From Massilia sp. Root351 (GTDB lineage: Bacteria; Pseudomonadota; Gammaproteobacteria; Burkholderiales; Burkholderiaceae_D), in assembly GCF_001425045.1 (NCBI RefSeq), contig NZ_LMDJ01000001.1, forward strand, positions 807,859 through 871,858: a stretch of 64,000 bases of DNA. Direction: 5' to 3'. The notes beneath the pieces were generated by a model. It ran no database searches. It was not told where the DNA came from and saw nothing but the letters and a program-made list of their open reading frames with translations. A program made the translations under genes and the position numbers. This document shows positions 1 through 11,462 of this stretch, piece by piece; within the stretch, counting starts at the first letter, position 1; each line of letters opens with the position of its first letter.

Positions 1-2157
<2,157 letters not shown>

Positions 2158-2175
2158 TTTGCGCCGATTAAAAAG

Positions 2176-2202
2176 ACCGGAGCCCAGCTCCGGTTTTTTT
2201 TT
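2176..2202. terminator. Bidirectional rho-independent terminator between secA and the sensor kinase
   Basis: An 8-bp perfect stem ACCGGAGC/GCTCCGGT with a 3-nt loop is followed by nine T on the plus strand. It is preceded by a run of A, so it can also act on the minus strand. It sits between the convergent 3' ends of secA and the kinase gene. Confidence 0.9.
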
Positions 2203-2205
2203 CGC

Positions 2206-4191
2206 CTAGGCCCGGGCCGGGGAACTGCGCGGGATCAGGATGCGCACCGCCGTGCCCTGTCCGGGCTGCGACTCCACCGTCACCCGTCCGCCCAGCACGC
2301 CGGTCACGATGTTGTACACGATGTTCATGCCGAGCCCGGTGCCGCCGCGTCCCATCTTGGTGGTGAAGAAGGGGTCGAACACGTGCCGCCTGACGTCGTC
2401 GGCCATGCCGGCGCCGTCGTCGCTGAAGACCACCTCGACCATGCCGCCGTCCAGTTCGCGCGCCACGATGGCGATGCTGCCGCCGCTGCGTCCTTCGAAG
2501 GCGTGCGCCAGCGCATTGTTGATCAGGTTGGTGAAGATCTGGTACCAGCTGCCCGGATAGGAATCGAGCGCCAGGCCCGGCGGCACCTCGACCGTGGTGC
2601 TGCAATGGGCGCGGCGCAGGCGCGGCACATAGGTGGCGGCCGTGTCCTGCACCACCGCCTGCAGCTTGAACACGCGGCGCTGGTCGTTGGTCTGGTCCAC
2701 CGCGATCTGCTTGAATGAGGCGATCAGGTTGGCCGCCTTGTGCAGCGAGCCGGAAATCAGCGCCGAGGCCAGCTTCACTTCCTCGTTGTAGGTGGTCAGC
2801 GCCGAGCGGCGCAGGCTGCCGCCCACCAGCATGGCTTCGAATTCCTGCACCCGGTCGCCCAGCGCGGTCGAGGCCAGCAGGCTGTTGCCGATCGGCGTGT
2901 TCAGCTCGTGCGCGATGCCGGCCACCAGCGAGCCGAGCGAGGCCATCTTTTCCGCCGCGAGCAAGTCGTGCTGGGTGCGCTGCAGGGTTTGCAGCGCGTG
3001 CGACAGGTCGCCGTTGGCGCGCTCCAGCTCGGCCGAGCGCTGGCGCACCCGGCTCTCCAGCGACACGTTCAATTCTTCCAGTTCCTGCTTGGCCTTCAGC
3101 TCGGCCGTCATGTCCAGCAGCGCCCAGATGATGGCGTCCACCCCGTCCAGCGTCAGCGAGGACGACCAGATCGCCACCTGGCCGCTGCCGCCGTCGCGCA
3201 AGGCCATGCTGGCCACTTCGCCGTGCACGCTGCCGTTGCGCATGTACAGCTGCCAGATCCGTTCGCGTTCCTCCGGCGCGCCCCAGAAGGTGAACGAGTC
3301 CGAGCGCTGGCCGATCAGCTGTTCCGGGCCGTAGCCGAAGGCGCGCGTGAGGGCCTGGTTGGCGCCGATGATGTGGCCGTTGCGGTCGGTTACGCTGAGC
3401 GGCAGCGGCGCCATGTCGAACAGGGTCTTGAAGCGCGCTTCCGATTCGGACAGGCGCTGCTGCGACGCTTCCAGCTGCAGCACCCGCTCGCGCAGCGCCA
3501 CGCTCATCGAATTGAGCGAGCGCGCATAGACTTCGATTTCGTCGCCTTCGCCTTCCGGCGGACGCTGGCCGAAGGCGTCTTTCATCATCTCGCCGGTCTG
3601 GCTGGTGAGGGCGCGCAGGCGCCGTCCGATGCCCTGGGTGAAGGCGTAGAACAGCAGCACGCCCAGCGCCAGGCCGAACAGCGAGATCAGGCCGGACTGC
3701 AGGAATACTTCTTCGCGTGCCTTGTCCAGTTCGCTGGTCGACAGGCCGAAGTTGAGCGAGCCGACCTGGTTGTCCTTGAGCAGCATCGGCGCGCGCGCGT
3801 GCAGCGTGCCCTCGCGCTGCCAGGTGCGCACGCCGTTCATGGCCGGCGCGGTGCCGTTGCGCAGCGCCACCGGCAGCTCGGCCGGACGCTCGCCCGCGCT
3901 GGCCACCGGCACGTCGTTGTGGTCCAGCACCACGATGTAGCGCACGAAGCTGTCCTGCGGGTCGGACAGCATCTCGTTCCAGTAGTCGTTCAGCTCGCTG
4001 AGCCGGCCGCGGATGGCGTAGGGGCTCAGCGTGAGGTTGAGCGTGACGGCGTATTCGTGCGCGACCCGTTCCGCGTTCTTGCCCACCGCGTTGTCCATCA
4101 CGCGCTGGCTGTTGCCGATCAGCAGGGCCACCACCAGCGCCTGGACGATGGCACTCAACAACAGAAACTTCGCGCGCAGCGATAAACTCAC
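2206..4191 (-). CDS. Membrane PAS-domain sensor histidine kinase
   Basis: A probable orphan sensor kinase of 661 aa. The N-terminus has a membrane segment (about residues 8-28), then a periplasmic loop, a second membrane segment (LFGLALGVLLFYAF), a HAMP-like stretch and a PAS domain (near VTDRNGHIIGANQALTRAFG). A coiled linker leads to the H-box HELNTPIGN near residue 428 and an HATPase_c domain with DDGAGM and GTGLGMNIV. I chose the GTG start at 4191 because AGGAG lies 5 nt upstream; an upstream in-frame start at 4269 would add an unlikely leader. No response regulator is adjacent. The PstS-like and porin genes upstream on the same strand suggest a phosphate/anion context, but a terminator separates them, so the link is inferred. 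Confidence 0.85.
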   Translation of the reverse strand: MSLSLRAKFLLLSAIVQALVVALLIGNSQRVMDNAVGKNAERVAHEYAVTLNLTLSPYAIRGRLSELNDYWNEMLSDPQDSFVRYIVVLDHNDVPVASAGERPAELPVALRNGTAPAMNGVRTWQREGTLHARAPMLLKDNQVGSLNFGLSTSELDKAREEVFLQSGLISLFGLALGVLLFYAFTQGIGRRLRALTSQTGEMMKDAFGQRPPEGEGDEIEVYARSLNSMSVALRERVLQLEASQQRLSESEARFKTLFDMAPLPLSVTDRNGHIIGANQALTRAFGYGPEQLIGQRSDSFTFWGAPEERERIWQLYMRNGSVHGEVASMALRDGGSGQVAIWSSSLTLDGVDAIIWALLDMTAELKAKQELEELNVSLESRVRQRSAELERANGDLSHALQTLQRTQHDLLAAEKMASLGSLVAGIAHELNTPIGNSLLASTALGDRVQEFEAMLVGGSLRRSALTTYNEEVKLASALISGSLHKAANLIASFKQIAVDQTNDQRRVFKLQAVVQDTAATYVPRLRRAHCSTTVEVPPGLALDSYPGSWYQIFTNLINNALAHAFEGRSGGSIAIVARELDGGMVEVVFSDDGAGMADDVRRHVFDPFFTTKMGRGGTGLGMNIVYNIVTGVLGGRVTVESQPGQGTAVRILIPRSSPARA

Positions 4192-4319
4192 ACCCACTCC
4201 TAGCTGTCCAGGACGCCCCTCGTCCCCATCCAGCAATATACCGCATGCAACTAGGCCCAGGAGTGCCAAGATCGCCTGGACCGTGCCGTCCTGCTTGCCG
4301 CCGGCGCGCTGGCCGACAT

Positions 4320-4352
4320 GAAAACGCCCGCCGGGTTGCCCGGGCGGGCGTT
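4320..4352 (-). terminator. Terminator after the porin/PstS-like operon
   Basis: A GC-rich hairpin (CGCCCGCC on the left, GGCGGGCG on the right, inner CGGG/CCCG with one bulged base) is followed on the minus strand by TTTT. It ends the transcript of the two genes to its right, before the sensor kinase gene. Confidence 0.7.
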
Positions 4353-4375
4353 GGTCGTGCAGGCAGGCGTGTGGC

Positions 4376-4783
4376 TTACGGCAGGGTCAGGATGACCTTG
4401 ACCGTGTCGTCCACCGCCGACTTGTCGATGTAGCCGATGGCTTTCGGATCGTCCGCCACGGCCTTCTTGACCTCGGCGTTGCCCTTGTATTCCTTGGGCG
4501 GGGTGGCCTTGCCGGTAAATACCAGCTTGGACCAGATCGCCTTGACCTGGGCCGCGTCCTTCTCCGCCACCTTCTGGTAGAAGTCGTTGCGGATGGCCGA
4601 GCCTTCAGCCTGGTCCACCGGCGTGAACATGTTCGATTTGCCGAGGAAGAACTGGGACGCCTGTTCCGAGAACATGCGCGTGGCCGGGTTGGCCTTGTTG
4701 ACGATCACCACCGTTTCGGCGGCGGCCGGCACGCTGGCTGCGGCGAAGCCGGCCAGCATCAGGGAAGTCATTATTTTTTTCAT
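4376..4783 (-). CDS. Small PstS-like phosphate/anion-binding periplasmic protein
   Basis: A 135-aa exported protein: an N-terminal signal peptide (MKKIMTSLMLAGFAAASVPAAA) and then a short PBP-like domain. It contains the family features NKANPA, FFLGKS and GSAIRNDFYQKV, and ends with a DPKAIGYIDKSAVDDTVKVI segment typical of PstS-like proteins. At about 110 mature residues it is far shorter than transporter-linked PstS (over 300 aa), and no pstCAB genes are near. It starts 9 nt after the porin-like gene and is likely co-transcribed. It may be a sensory or scavenging binding protein; the ligand is not visible from sequence. Confidence 0.75.
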   Translation of the reverse strand: MKKIMTSLMLAGFAAASVPAAAETVVIVNKANPATRMFSEQASQFFLGKSNMFTPVDQAEGSAIRNDFYQKVAEKDAAQVKAIWSKLVFTGKATPPKEYKGNAEVKKAVADDPKAIGYIDKSAVDDTVKVILTLP

Positions 4784-4792
4784 GGGTTCACC

Positions 4793-6010
4793 TTAGAATA
4801 CGAAATCCAGACCGGCCGCAACCACGGTCACGCTGTCTTTCTGGCCGGCGGCCGGCGTGAAGATCAGCTGGCCCGACTTGACCTTGGGCTTGACGCGGTC
4901 GACCTGCACCTTGAGCGCCATCGACTTGGCGAAGTCCCAGCGTACGCCGATCAGGTCGGTCGATTGCTCGGGCGAGATCAGCAGGTTGTTGACGGCGCCG
5001 TTCAGCGTCGGGATCTTGGCCAGCGCGGCCGGCACGGTGATCGAGCTGCCTGCGCCCTTGACGGCGGCGTGCGCGTAGTACGGCAGCACCTTGCCGACGC
5101 GGTAGCCGGCCATGGCGTACCAGGAATTGGTTTCCGGGATGTAGACCGGGTCGTGCGCGCGGCGCTGCGCGTACTCGGACTGGATCACGATGTTGTTCCA
5201 GTCCACCGTCACGCCCAGCTCGGTGAAGCTCATTTTCTTGCCGTCGACGATGCCCAGGTCGCGGCCCAGCTGGCCGAAGCCGACCTGGGTCAGCGTGGCG
5301 GCCAGGCTGTTGATCGGCAGCAGGTTGTCGCTGTGCAGCTCGGCGCGGGCGTGGCCCAGGCGCACGGTCACCGGACCGCGTTCGAGCGACAGGCTGACGC
5401 CCTGGGCCGGTGCGCGGTACTTGGCCACGGAGCCGCCGGCGGTCGGCACGAACAGCTTGCCGCGGCTGGAGCCGAAGAAGGCTTGCGCGGTGAAGTTGGT
5501 GTCGCCGAAGGCGTGCTGGTAGTTCACATCGACGCCGTCCACGTTTTCAATCGGGTCCTGGCCGTAGACTTCGATCGGCGGACGCATCATGGTGTTGGCG
5601 TAGCCCACGTTCTGGTAGTCGGAAATCAGGAAGGCGGGGATCACCACGCGGCCGACGCGCACATTGATTTCATCGTTGACCTTCATTTTCAGGAAGGCCC
5701 AGGTCAGGTCGGTGGTGAAGCTGGGGCTGGTGTTCTTGCGGGTCAGCACCTGCGCGGTGCCCGACAGCCAGTCGTTGATCTTGTAGGTGGCTTGCAGGCC
5801 GAGGTTGCTGTCCAGGCCCAGGCGCGGGCTGTCGCCGACGCCGGTCGCCTGGTTGTAGCGGGCAAACTTGGCGGTGTCTGTGTTGCTCTTGGCGGCGGCC
5901 AGCGTGCCGAAGCCGCTGATGCTCAGATTGCCGTCGTCCAGGGAGCCTGCCTGGGCTTGCATGACGCTGCAGGCCGCCAGCACGGATGCTACTAGAAGTT
6001 GCTTTTTCAT
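4793..6010 (-). CDS. Outer-membrane porin-like beta-barrel protein
   Basis: 405 aa from the ATG at 6010, chosen because it begins a clean signal peptide (MKKQLLVASVLAACSVMQAQA); the upstream ATG at 6067 would put 19 odd residues in front. The mature part alternates polar and hydrophobic strands and ends in VVAAGLDFVF with a terminal Phe, as outer-membrane barrels do. Segments such as DDGNLSISGFGTLAAAKSNTD and VRVGRVVIPAFLISDYQNVGYAN resemble the uncharacterised porin group often found beside small PstS-like proteins. Substrate is unknown; phosphate or another anion is a guess from the neighbour. Confidence 0.75.
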   Translation of the reverse strand: MKKQLLVASVLAACSVMQAQAGSLDDGNLSISGFGTLAAAKSNTDTAKFARYNQATGVGDSPRLGLDSNLGLQATYKINDWLSGTAQVLTRKNTSPSFTTDLTWAFLKMKVNDEINVRVGRVVIPAFLISDYQNVGYANTMMRPPIEVYGQDPIENVDGVDVNYQHAFGDTNFTAQAFFGSSRGKLFVPTAGGSVAKYRAPAQGVSLSLERGPVTVRLGHARAELHSDNLLPINSLAATLTQVGFGQLGRDLGIVDGKKMSFTELGVTVDWNNIVIQSEYAQRRAHDPVYIPETNSWYAMAGYRVGKVLPYYAHAAVKGAGSSITVPAALAKIPTLNGAVNNLLISPEQSTDLIGVRWDFAKSMALKVQVDRVKPKVKSGQLIFTPAAGQKDSVTVVAAGLDFVF

Positions 6011-6320
6011 CGTACGGATTCCAATCACTCTATTTTTCGGAGAAGCGGCAAGCACGGGGCACCGCATGCGTCGCTAACCTTAGTTGAAATTTCTCTGAGG
6101 CATGATTATGAAAACGTTGTACTGAACAAAAGCTCTAAAATTCTGTGGCTTTTTAGCGATGTTATGCTGCGTTTTCGGCATCATTGCTGCACGTTTAGCC
6201 GAATTTTTAACATTGGCGGGAAAACAGTGATGGTCTGGAAAGTAACCGAAAGTAGTGCGCCGCACCGTCCGGCTGTAGGCATTACAATAACGGCTTCCCT
6301 ACACTAGCCCGAGAATCCAA
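6011..6320. other. Divergent intergenic region, porin-like gene / argJ
   Basis: 310 bp, clearly AT-richer than the flanking genes, holding the promoters of two divergent genes. A TACAAT at 6283-6288 is a candidate -10 for argJ, and CATAAT (minus strand, near 6110) one for the porin-like gene. Neither has a convincing -35. No Pho box (paired TGTCA repeats) is seen despite the PstS-like gene. No RNA gene or small ORF with an RBS stands out. Confidence 0.45.
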
Positions 6321-7559
6321 ATGGCCGTCAATTCCCCCATTCCTGTCGCTGCTGATCTGAAGCCGGTTGCCGGCATCGAGATCGGTTTTGCCGAAGCCGG
6401 CATCAAGAAGCCGAACCGCAAGGACTTGCTGGTGCTGCGCCTGGCGCCGGGCGCCACCGTGTCCGGCGTGTTCACCTTGAACCGCTTCTGCGCCGCGCCG
6501 GTGCAGATCTCGAAAGCCAACCTGGCTGCCGTAAACGCCGGCGGCCAGCCGATCCGCGCGCTGATGGTCAACACCGGCAACGCCAACGCCGGCACCGGCG
6601 AAGAGGGCCTGGCGCGTGCGCAGCAAAGCTGCGCGGCGCTGGCCGAACTGCTGGGTTGCGGCGCTGGCCAGATCCTGCCGTTCTCGACCGGCGTGATCCT
6701 GGAGCCGCTGCCGGTGGAGCGCATCGTGGCCGGCCTGCCGGCCGCCGTGGCCAACCTGACCGCCGACAACTGGTTCAACGCGGCCGAAGCCATCATGACC
6801 ACCGACACCCAGCCGAAAGCCGGCTCGCGCACGGTGGACATCGCCGGCCACAAGGTGACCTTGACCGGCATCTCCAAGGGCGCCGGCATGATCAAGCCTA
6901 ACATGGCCACCATGCTGGGCTTCCTGGCCTTCGACGCCAAGGTGGCGCAGCCGGTGCTGGACGTGCTGGTCAAGCAGGCGGCCGACCAGTCGTTCAATTG
7001 CATCACCATCGACGGCGACACCTCCACCAACGACTCCTTCATGCTGGTGGCCACCGGCGCCGGCACGCTGGAAGTGAACTCGGTCGACTCGCCTGAATTC
7101 AAGGCGCTGGCCGCGGCCGTTACGGAGCTGTCGGTATTCCTCGCGCAAGCCATCATCCGCGACGGCGAAGGCGCCACCAAATTCATGACGATCACGGTGG
7201 AAGACGGCAAGAACATGGAAGAATGCCGCAAGATCGCGTACTCCATCGCCCACTCGCCGCTGGTGAAAACCGCTTTCTTCGCCTCCGACCCCAACCTGGG
7301 CCGCATCCTGGCCGCGATCGGCTACGCCGGCGTGGACGACCTGGACGTGAGCAAGCTCAACCTGTACCTGGACGACGTGTGGGTGGCCAAGAACGGCGGC
7401 CGCAATCCCGACTACAAGGAAGAAGACGGCCAGCGCGTGATGAAGCAGAGCGAGATCGGCGTGCGCGTGAAGCTGGCGCGCGGCGAGGCCAAAGCCACGG
7501 TCTACACCTGCGACCTGTCGCATGACTACGTCAGCATCAACGCCGACTACCGTTCCTGA
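6321..7559 (+). CDS. argJ: Bifunctional ornithine acetyltransferase / N-acetylglutamate synthase ArgJ
   Basis: ArgJ transfers acetyl from N-acetylornithine to glutamate, recycling the acetyl group in arginine synthesis. The 412-aa protein has the family autoproteolysis site [16 protein letters not shown]; Thr197 should become the N-terminal nucleophile of the beta chain. Other ArgJ features are [12 protein letters not shown] near residue 80 and DGDTSTNDS near residue 230. It ends with the typical [15 protein letters not shown]. The DUF815 ATPase gene starts right after the stop, so the two are probably co-transcribed. Confidence 0.97.
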   Translation: MAVNSPIPVAADLKPVAGIEIGFAEAGIKKPNRKDLLVLRLAPGATVSGVFTLNRFCAAPVQISKANLAAVNAGGQPIRALMVNTGNANAGTGEEGLARAQQSCAALAELLGCGAGQILPFSTGVILEPLPVERIVAGLPAAVANLTADNWFNAAEAIMTTDTQPKAGSRTVDIAGHKVTLTGISKGAGMIKPNMATMLGFLAFDAKVAQPVLDVLVKQAADQSFNCITIDGDTSTNDSFMLVATGAGTLEVNSVDSPEFKALAAAVTELSVFLAQAIIRDGEGATKFMTITVEDGKNMEECRKIAYSIAHSPLVKTAFFASDPNLGRILAAIGYAGVDDLDVSKLNLYLDDVWVAKNGGRNPDYKEEDGQRVMKQSEIGVRVKLARGEAKATVYTCDLSHDYVSINADYRS

Positions 7560-7560
7560 T

Positions 7561-8451
7561 ATGGCGACGCCCCTCGAGCAATTCCTGGTGCGCGCCGAAG
7601 CCCTGCTGCAAAGGGTGGAGGCGATCCTGCCGCACGGTCCGCGCGAGCCGGACTGGAAGCTGGGCTACGCCTACCGCTGGCGGCGCCGCAATGGCGGCGC
7701 CAGCCATTTGCAGGCGGTGACGCACGTCTCTAGCATCGCGCTGGACGATCTGCACAACATCGCCCCGCAAAAGGCCGCCATCGAACAGAATACGCGCCAG
7801 TTCGTTGCCGGCCGCCCGGCCAACAACGTGCTGCTGACGGGCGCGCGCGGCACCGGAAAATCGTCGCTGATCAAGGCCTGTTTGAACCAGTTCGCCAAGA
7901 ATGGCTTGCGGCTGATCGAAGTCGACAAGGCCGACCTGGCCGAGCTGCCGGACATCGTCGAGCTGGTGGCGGGCCGCCCCGAGCGCTTCATCATCTTCTG
8001 CGACGACCTGTCGTTCGAAGAGGGCGAGAGCGGCTACAAGGCGCTGAAGGTGGCGCTGGACGGCTCGATCGCCGCGCAATCCAACAATGTGCTGATCTAC
8101 GCCACTTCCAACCGGCGCCACCTGATGCCGGAGCGCATGGCCGACAACCTGAGCTACAAGCACGACGAGGACGGCGACCTGCATCCGGGCGAAACGGTGG
8201 AGGAGAAGATCTCGCTGTCGGAGCGCTTCGGCCTGTGGCTGTCGTTCTACGCCTTCAAGCAGGACGATTACCTCGACATCTGCGGCCACTGGCTGGCCAG
8301 CTTCGGCTGCACCCCGGCGCAGGTGGAGGCGGCGCGCGGCGAGGCCTTGCGCTGGGCGCTGCAGCGCGGCTCGCGTTCCGGCCGCGTGGCCTGGCAGTTC
8401 GCCAAGGACTATGCCGGCAAACTCCCCGATGAAAGCAATGTGAATGACTGA
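7561..8451 (+). CDS. DUF815-family AAA+ ATPase
   Basis: 296 aa from the ATG one base after the argJ stop; an in-frame ATG at 7522 would overlap argJ by 38 bases and adds only a low-complexity leader. The Walker A motif GARGTGKSS lies near residue 98 and the Walker B-like FIIFCDDLSFEEGE near residue 140. A sensor-like YATSNRRHL follows near residue 180. This is the DUF815 family, ATPases of unknown target widespread in proteobacteria. The last 8 bases overlap mutT, indicating translational coupling. Function beyond ATP binding is unknown. Confidence 0.88.
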   Translation: MATPLEQFLVRAEALLQRVEAILPHGPREPDWKLGYAYRWRRRNGGASHLQAVTHVSSIALDDLHNIAPQKAAIEQNTRQFVAGRPANNVLLTGARGTGKSSLIKACLNQFAKNGLRLIEVDKADLAELPDIVELVAGRPERFIIFCDDLSFEEGESGYKALKVALDGSIAAQSNNVLIYATSNRRHLMPERMADNLSYKHDEDGDLHPGETVEEKISLSERFGLWLSFYAFKQDDYLDICGHWLASFGCTPAQVEAARGEALRWALQRGSRSGRVAWQFAKDYAGKLPDESNVND

Positions 8452-8857
8452 TAAGAAAGTGGACGTCGCCGTCGGCATCCTGATCAAGCCGAACGGCGAC
8501 GTGCTGCTGGGCCAGCGCCCGGCAGGCAAGCCCTATGACGGCTATTGGGAATTCCCCGGCGGCAAAGTCGATCCGGGCGAGACGGTGCTGCAAGCGCTCA
8601 AGCGCGAGTTTGTCGAAGAGCTGGGATTGACCGTGAACAGCGCGCAGGAATGGTGCGGCGTGGAGTATGCGTACCCGCACGCCCATGTGCGGCTGCACTT
8701 CTACATCAGCCGCGACTGGCACGGCGAGCCGCAAAGCCTGGAAGGCCAGGCTTTCGCATGGCAGGGCACGGTCGGCGTCGAGCCGCTATTGCCGGCCACC
8801 ATACCGCTGCTCGAATGGCTGGAGCAGATCCGCCACGATCCGGCGGCGCTGCCCTGA
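8444..8857 (+). CDS. mutT: MutT-type NUDIX hydrolase (8-oxo-dGTP diphosphatase)
   Basis: A 137-aa single-domain NUDIX protein. The box is canonical: Gly40, Glu46, then REFVEELGL from residue 54. The WEFPGGK segment just before it is typical of MutT, which removes oxidised 8-oxo-dGTP to prevent A:T to C:G transversions. It overlaps the DUF815 ATPase gene by 8 bases and ends 1 base from the convergent yacG. Some relatives are fused to thiamine-phosphate synthase; this one is not. Confidence 0.9.
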   Translation: MTDKKVDVAVGILIKPNGDVLLGQRPAGKPYDGYWEFPGGKVDPGETVLQALKREFVEELGLTVNSAQEWCGVEYAYPHAHVRLHFYISRDWHGEPQSLEGQAFAWQGTVGVEPLLPATIPLLEWLEQIRHDPAALP

Positions 8858-8858
8858 T

Positions 8859-9029
8859 TTATTCCTCGTCCAGCGGATCGCGCGGCGGCGCGGCCGGGAT
8901 GGCGTACTTTTCCTCGGCCCAGGCGCCCAGGTCGATCTGCTTGCAGCGTTCGGAACAGAAGGGGCGGTATTTGTTTTTTTCGCTCCACTCCACTTTGGCG
9001 GAGCAGGTCGGGCATGCAACTACGGTCAT
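8859..9029 (-). CDS. yacG: DNA gyrase inhibitor / zinc-binding protein YacG
   Basis: A 56-aa protein read directly from the sequence. It begins [15 protein letters not shown] and continues to [19 protein letters not shown]. The four zinc ligands CPTC and CSERC and the DLGxW motif are diagnostic of YacG, which binds GyrB and restrains gyrase. It lies 9 nt after zapD on the same strand, the usual coaE-zapD-yacG order. The acidic tail ends DPLDEE. Confidence 0.93.
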   Translation of the reverse strand: MTVVACPTCSAKVEWSEKNKYRPFCSERCKQIDLGAWAEEKYAIPAAPPRDPLDEE

Positions 9030-9038
9030 GGCGATTCT

Positions 9039-9794
9039 TTAAAAATTACAGAGCGTGAGCTCGAATGGTACATCTTCTTCCAGCGGCTTGGGTTTCAAAT
9101 CGCCGCCCTGGGTGGTGAAACGCACCCACAGCATGTATTTGTTGGCGGAGATCTCGGGGATGGCGCCCATCGATTCGTCCAGCGTCAGCCGCAGCATCTG
9201 GTAGACCTTGCCTTGCAGCATTTGCTGGTAGCTGCCCGCATTGGCGATCATCTTCACCGGGCCGCCCGAGTCGCGCAGCAGGCGCAGCACCAGGGCCAGG
9301 GCGTCGAACAGCGGCGCCAGCGGCGCGAACCAGCCGGCGATGTCGTTGAAGCGCTGCTCGGCGCTGCGCTTTTGCCAGGCGTAATAGGAGGGCAGGTCGA
9401 ATTCGCAGGCGCCGCCGGGGATGATGGTGCGGCCGCGTATGCTCATCAGCCATTCATTGTCGCGCACGTTCTGGCCGGTCTTGCCCTGCGCGCCCACCAG
9501 CGCGCTGCTCACGCTGTCCAGTTCGGACAGGATGGCGTCCAGCGTTTCAGCCTGTACATTCGGGTTGGAGCGGTAGCTCAGCAAAGTCTGGCGCTGGCGC
9601 TCCAGTTCCTGCAGCAGGTCCGACTTCAGGTCGGCCCGGCCTGCCACTTCGAGCATGTCGAAGATGGTGGACAGCGCGACATGGTGCTGCATGGGGTGTT
9701 CTTGATGCACAAAGAACTTGAATTTCTCGTACAGGTCTTCCAGCCGCAACAACGTGCGTATGCGCTCGTTGAAAGGGTATTCGTAGACAATCAA
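9039..9794 (-). CDS. zapD: Cell division protein ZapD
   Basis: ZapD bundles FtsZ protofilaments at the division ring. The 251-aa protein starts [20 protein letters not shown], close to the family N-terminus, and carries the predicted helical part and the beta domain ending in PFELTLCNF. The start codon is TTG at 9794, with GAGGGAAG upstream; there is no in-frame ATG nearby. Gene order coaE-zapD-yacG supports the assignment. Confidence 0.93.
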   Translation of the reverse strand: MIVYEYPFNERIRTLLRLEDLYEKFKFFVHQEHPMQHHVALSTIFDMLEVAGRADLKSDLLQELERQRQTLLSYRSNPNVQAETLDAILSELDSVSSALVGAQGKTGQNVRDNEWLMSIRGRTIIPGGACEFDLPSYYAWQKRSAEQRFNDIAGWFAPLAPLFDALALVLRLLRDSGGPVKMIANAGSYQQMLQGKVYQMLRLTLDESMGAIPEISANKYMLWVRFTTQGGDLKPKPLEEDVPFELTLCNF

Positions 9795-9858
9795 AATGAC
9801 TTCCCTCTATAGATGGGCCTGCAAAGAATTCCGTGATTCTGAACCAAGCGAAGCAAAA

Positions 9859-10536
9859 TTACAAACGTTGCGATGGTATTGTTATCGTTCCTGCCGAAAA
9901 TGCCAGGTATAAATCGTGTAATCGCGCGATTTGCGGCTCCAATGCTGCTAAATCCCCCTCATTATTAATGATATCGTCCGCCGCTGCCAACCGCGTTGAA
10001 CGCGGCGCCTGGGCCGCCATGATGGCTTGCACCTGGGCCGCCGGCATCTTGTTGCGCGCCATCACGCGCGCCACCTGCACCGCCTCCGGGCAGTCCACCA
10101 CCAGCACGCGCTGCACCCGGCTGCGCCATGTGCCGGACTCGACCAGCAGCGGCACGTCGTAGATCACGTAGGGGCCGGTGGCGGCGGCGCCCGCCGCTTC
10201 GGCGGCGCTGCGGATCAGCGGGTGCAGGATGGCTTCCAGCCTGGCCTTGGCGGTGGCGTCGCTGAACACCAGCGCGCGCATGCGGGCGCGGTCCATGGCG
10301 CCGCTGGCGTCGGCCAACCCGGGGCCGAACTCGGCCAGCAGGGCCGGCATGGCGGGGCCGCCCGGCACGGTCATGCCGTGGGCGATGCGGTCGGTGTCGA
10401 CGATGGTGGCGCCCAGTTCGGCGAAGCGCGCCGCCACCACGCTCTTGCCGCTGCCGATGCCGCCGGTCAGGCCGACGCTGAACTTGCCGCTGGCGCCGGT
10501 GCCGGTGCGTGGGCCAGTGCTGGTGCCTGTACTCAC
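9859..10536 (-). CDS. coaE: Dephospho-CoA kinase
   Basis: CoaE phosphorylates the 3'-hydroxyl of dephospho-CoA, the last step of CoA synthesis. The P-loop GGIGSGKS is at residues 25-32 and the CoA-binding segment DTDRIAH near residue 48. The annotated start is GTG, one base after the pilD stop. It gives an unusual Ser/Thr/Gly-rich leader (about 17 residues) before KFSVGLTGG, so translation could begin later. Tight packing with pilD indicates one transcript. Confidence 0.95.
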   Translation of the reverse strand: MSTGTSTGPRTGTGASGKFSVGLTGGIGSGKSVVAARFAELGATIVDTDRIAHGMTVPGGPAMPALLAEFGPGLADASGAMDRARMRALVFSDATAKARLEAILHPLIRSAAEAAGAAATGPYVIYDVPLLVESGTWRSRVQRVLVVDCPEAVQVARVMARNKMPAAQVQAIMAAQAPRSTRLAAADDIINNEGDLAALEPQIARLHDLYLAFSAGTITIPSQRL

Positions 10537-10537
10537 T

Positions 10538-11407
10538 TTACTGGCCCAGTACGCTGGAAGTGAACGCCGCCAGCGGACCGCCGAACATCAGCGCGATCAG
10601 GCCGGCCGCCGCCAGGTAGGGACCGAAGGGGATGGGGTTGTTGCGGCCGCGCTTGGCGAACACCATCAGGCAGATGCCGACCACCGCGCCCACTACCGAC
10701 GACAGCAGGATGATGGTGGGCAGCGTGGCCCAGCCCAGCCAGGCGCCCAGCGCCGCCAGCAGCTTGAAGTCGCCGTAGCCCATGCCTTCCTTGCCGGTGG
10801 CCAGCTTGAACAGCCAGTAGATCGACCACAGCGCCAGGTAGCCGGCCGCCGCGCCGATCACAGCGTCCTGCAGCGGCACGAAGGTGCCGTTGATGTTGAT
10901 CAGCAGGCCGGCCCACAGCAGCGGCAAGGTCAGGTCGTCCGGCAGCAGCTGGGTGTCGGCGTCGATGAAGGTCATGGCGATCAGCAGGTAGGCGAACAGC
11001 AGCGTGGCCAGGCCCATCCAGCCGCTGCCGAACTGCCACACCAGCGCGGCCGACAGCAGGCCGGTGCACGCTTCGATGATGGGGTAGCGCGGCGAGATCT
11101 TCGCCTGGCAGTTGCTGCATTTGCCGCCCAGCACCAGGTAGCTGACCACGGGGATGTTTTCCAGCGCGGTGATCTGGTGCTGGCAGTGCGGGCAGGCCGA
11201 GCGCGGCGCCACCAGGCTGTAGCGTGTGGTGTGCGGCAAGTCCTTGCCCAGCTCCGAGGCCACGTAGTTGTCCGACTCGCGCTGCATCATGATGGGCAGG
11301 CGGTGGATGACGACGTTGAGGAAACTGCCGATCAGCAGGCCGAAGATGCCGGCCGCGATCGCGGCGATCAGGGTGGCGGGCGGGGCGAACAGCAAGATAT
11401 CCTGCAT
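10538..11407 (-). CDS. pilD: Type IV prepilin peptidase / N-methyltransferase PilD
   Basis: PilD cleaves the prepilin leader and methylates the new N-terminus at the inner membrane. The 289-aa protein has the zinc tetracysteine pairs CPHC and CSNC in the first cytoplasmic loop, and the two catalytic aspartates in FIDADTQLLPD and GYGDFKLLAALG. About eight hydrophobic segments are present. The start at 11407 is the ATG of MQDILLFAPPATL. pilC and pilB, normally just upstream, are about 3.9 kb away behind a hydroxybutyrate module. A TATACT lies in the 55-bp gap upstream and could serve as a local -10. Confidence 0.93.
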   Translation of the reverse strand: MQDILLFAPPATLIAAIAAGIFGLLIGSFLNVVIHRLPIMMQRESDNYVASELGKDLPHTTRYSLVAPRSACPHCQHQITALENIPVVSYLVLGGKCSNCQAKISPRYPIIEACTGLLSAALVWQFGSGWMGLATLLFAYLLIAMTFIDADTQLLPDDLTLPLLWAGLLININGTFVPLQDAVIGAAAGYLALWSIYWLFKLATGKEGMGYGDFKLLAALGAWLGWATLPTIILLSSVVGAVVGICLMVFAKRGRNNPIPFGPYLAAAGLIALMFGGPLAAFTSSVLGQ

Positions 11408-11462
11408 CGGTTGGGTTCCGTTGGTTTTCTGTGCAGACAGTATAAGGCAGGGCGCGGCACAA

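Noticed and set aside
2168..4246. A long minus-strand frame nearly coextensive with the sensor kinase
   Set aside because: Different frame of the same strand; Arg/Gly/Ala-rich text without motifs, whereas the neighbouring frame has HAMP, PAS and HATPase features.
6011..6320. Search for a Pho box upstream of the porin/PstS-like operon
   Set aside because: No paired TGTCA/TGACA repeats are present in the region.
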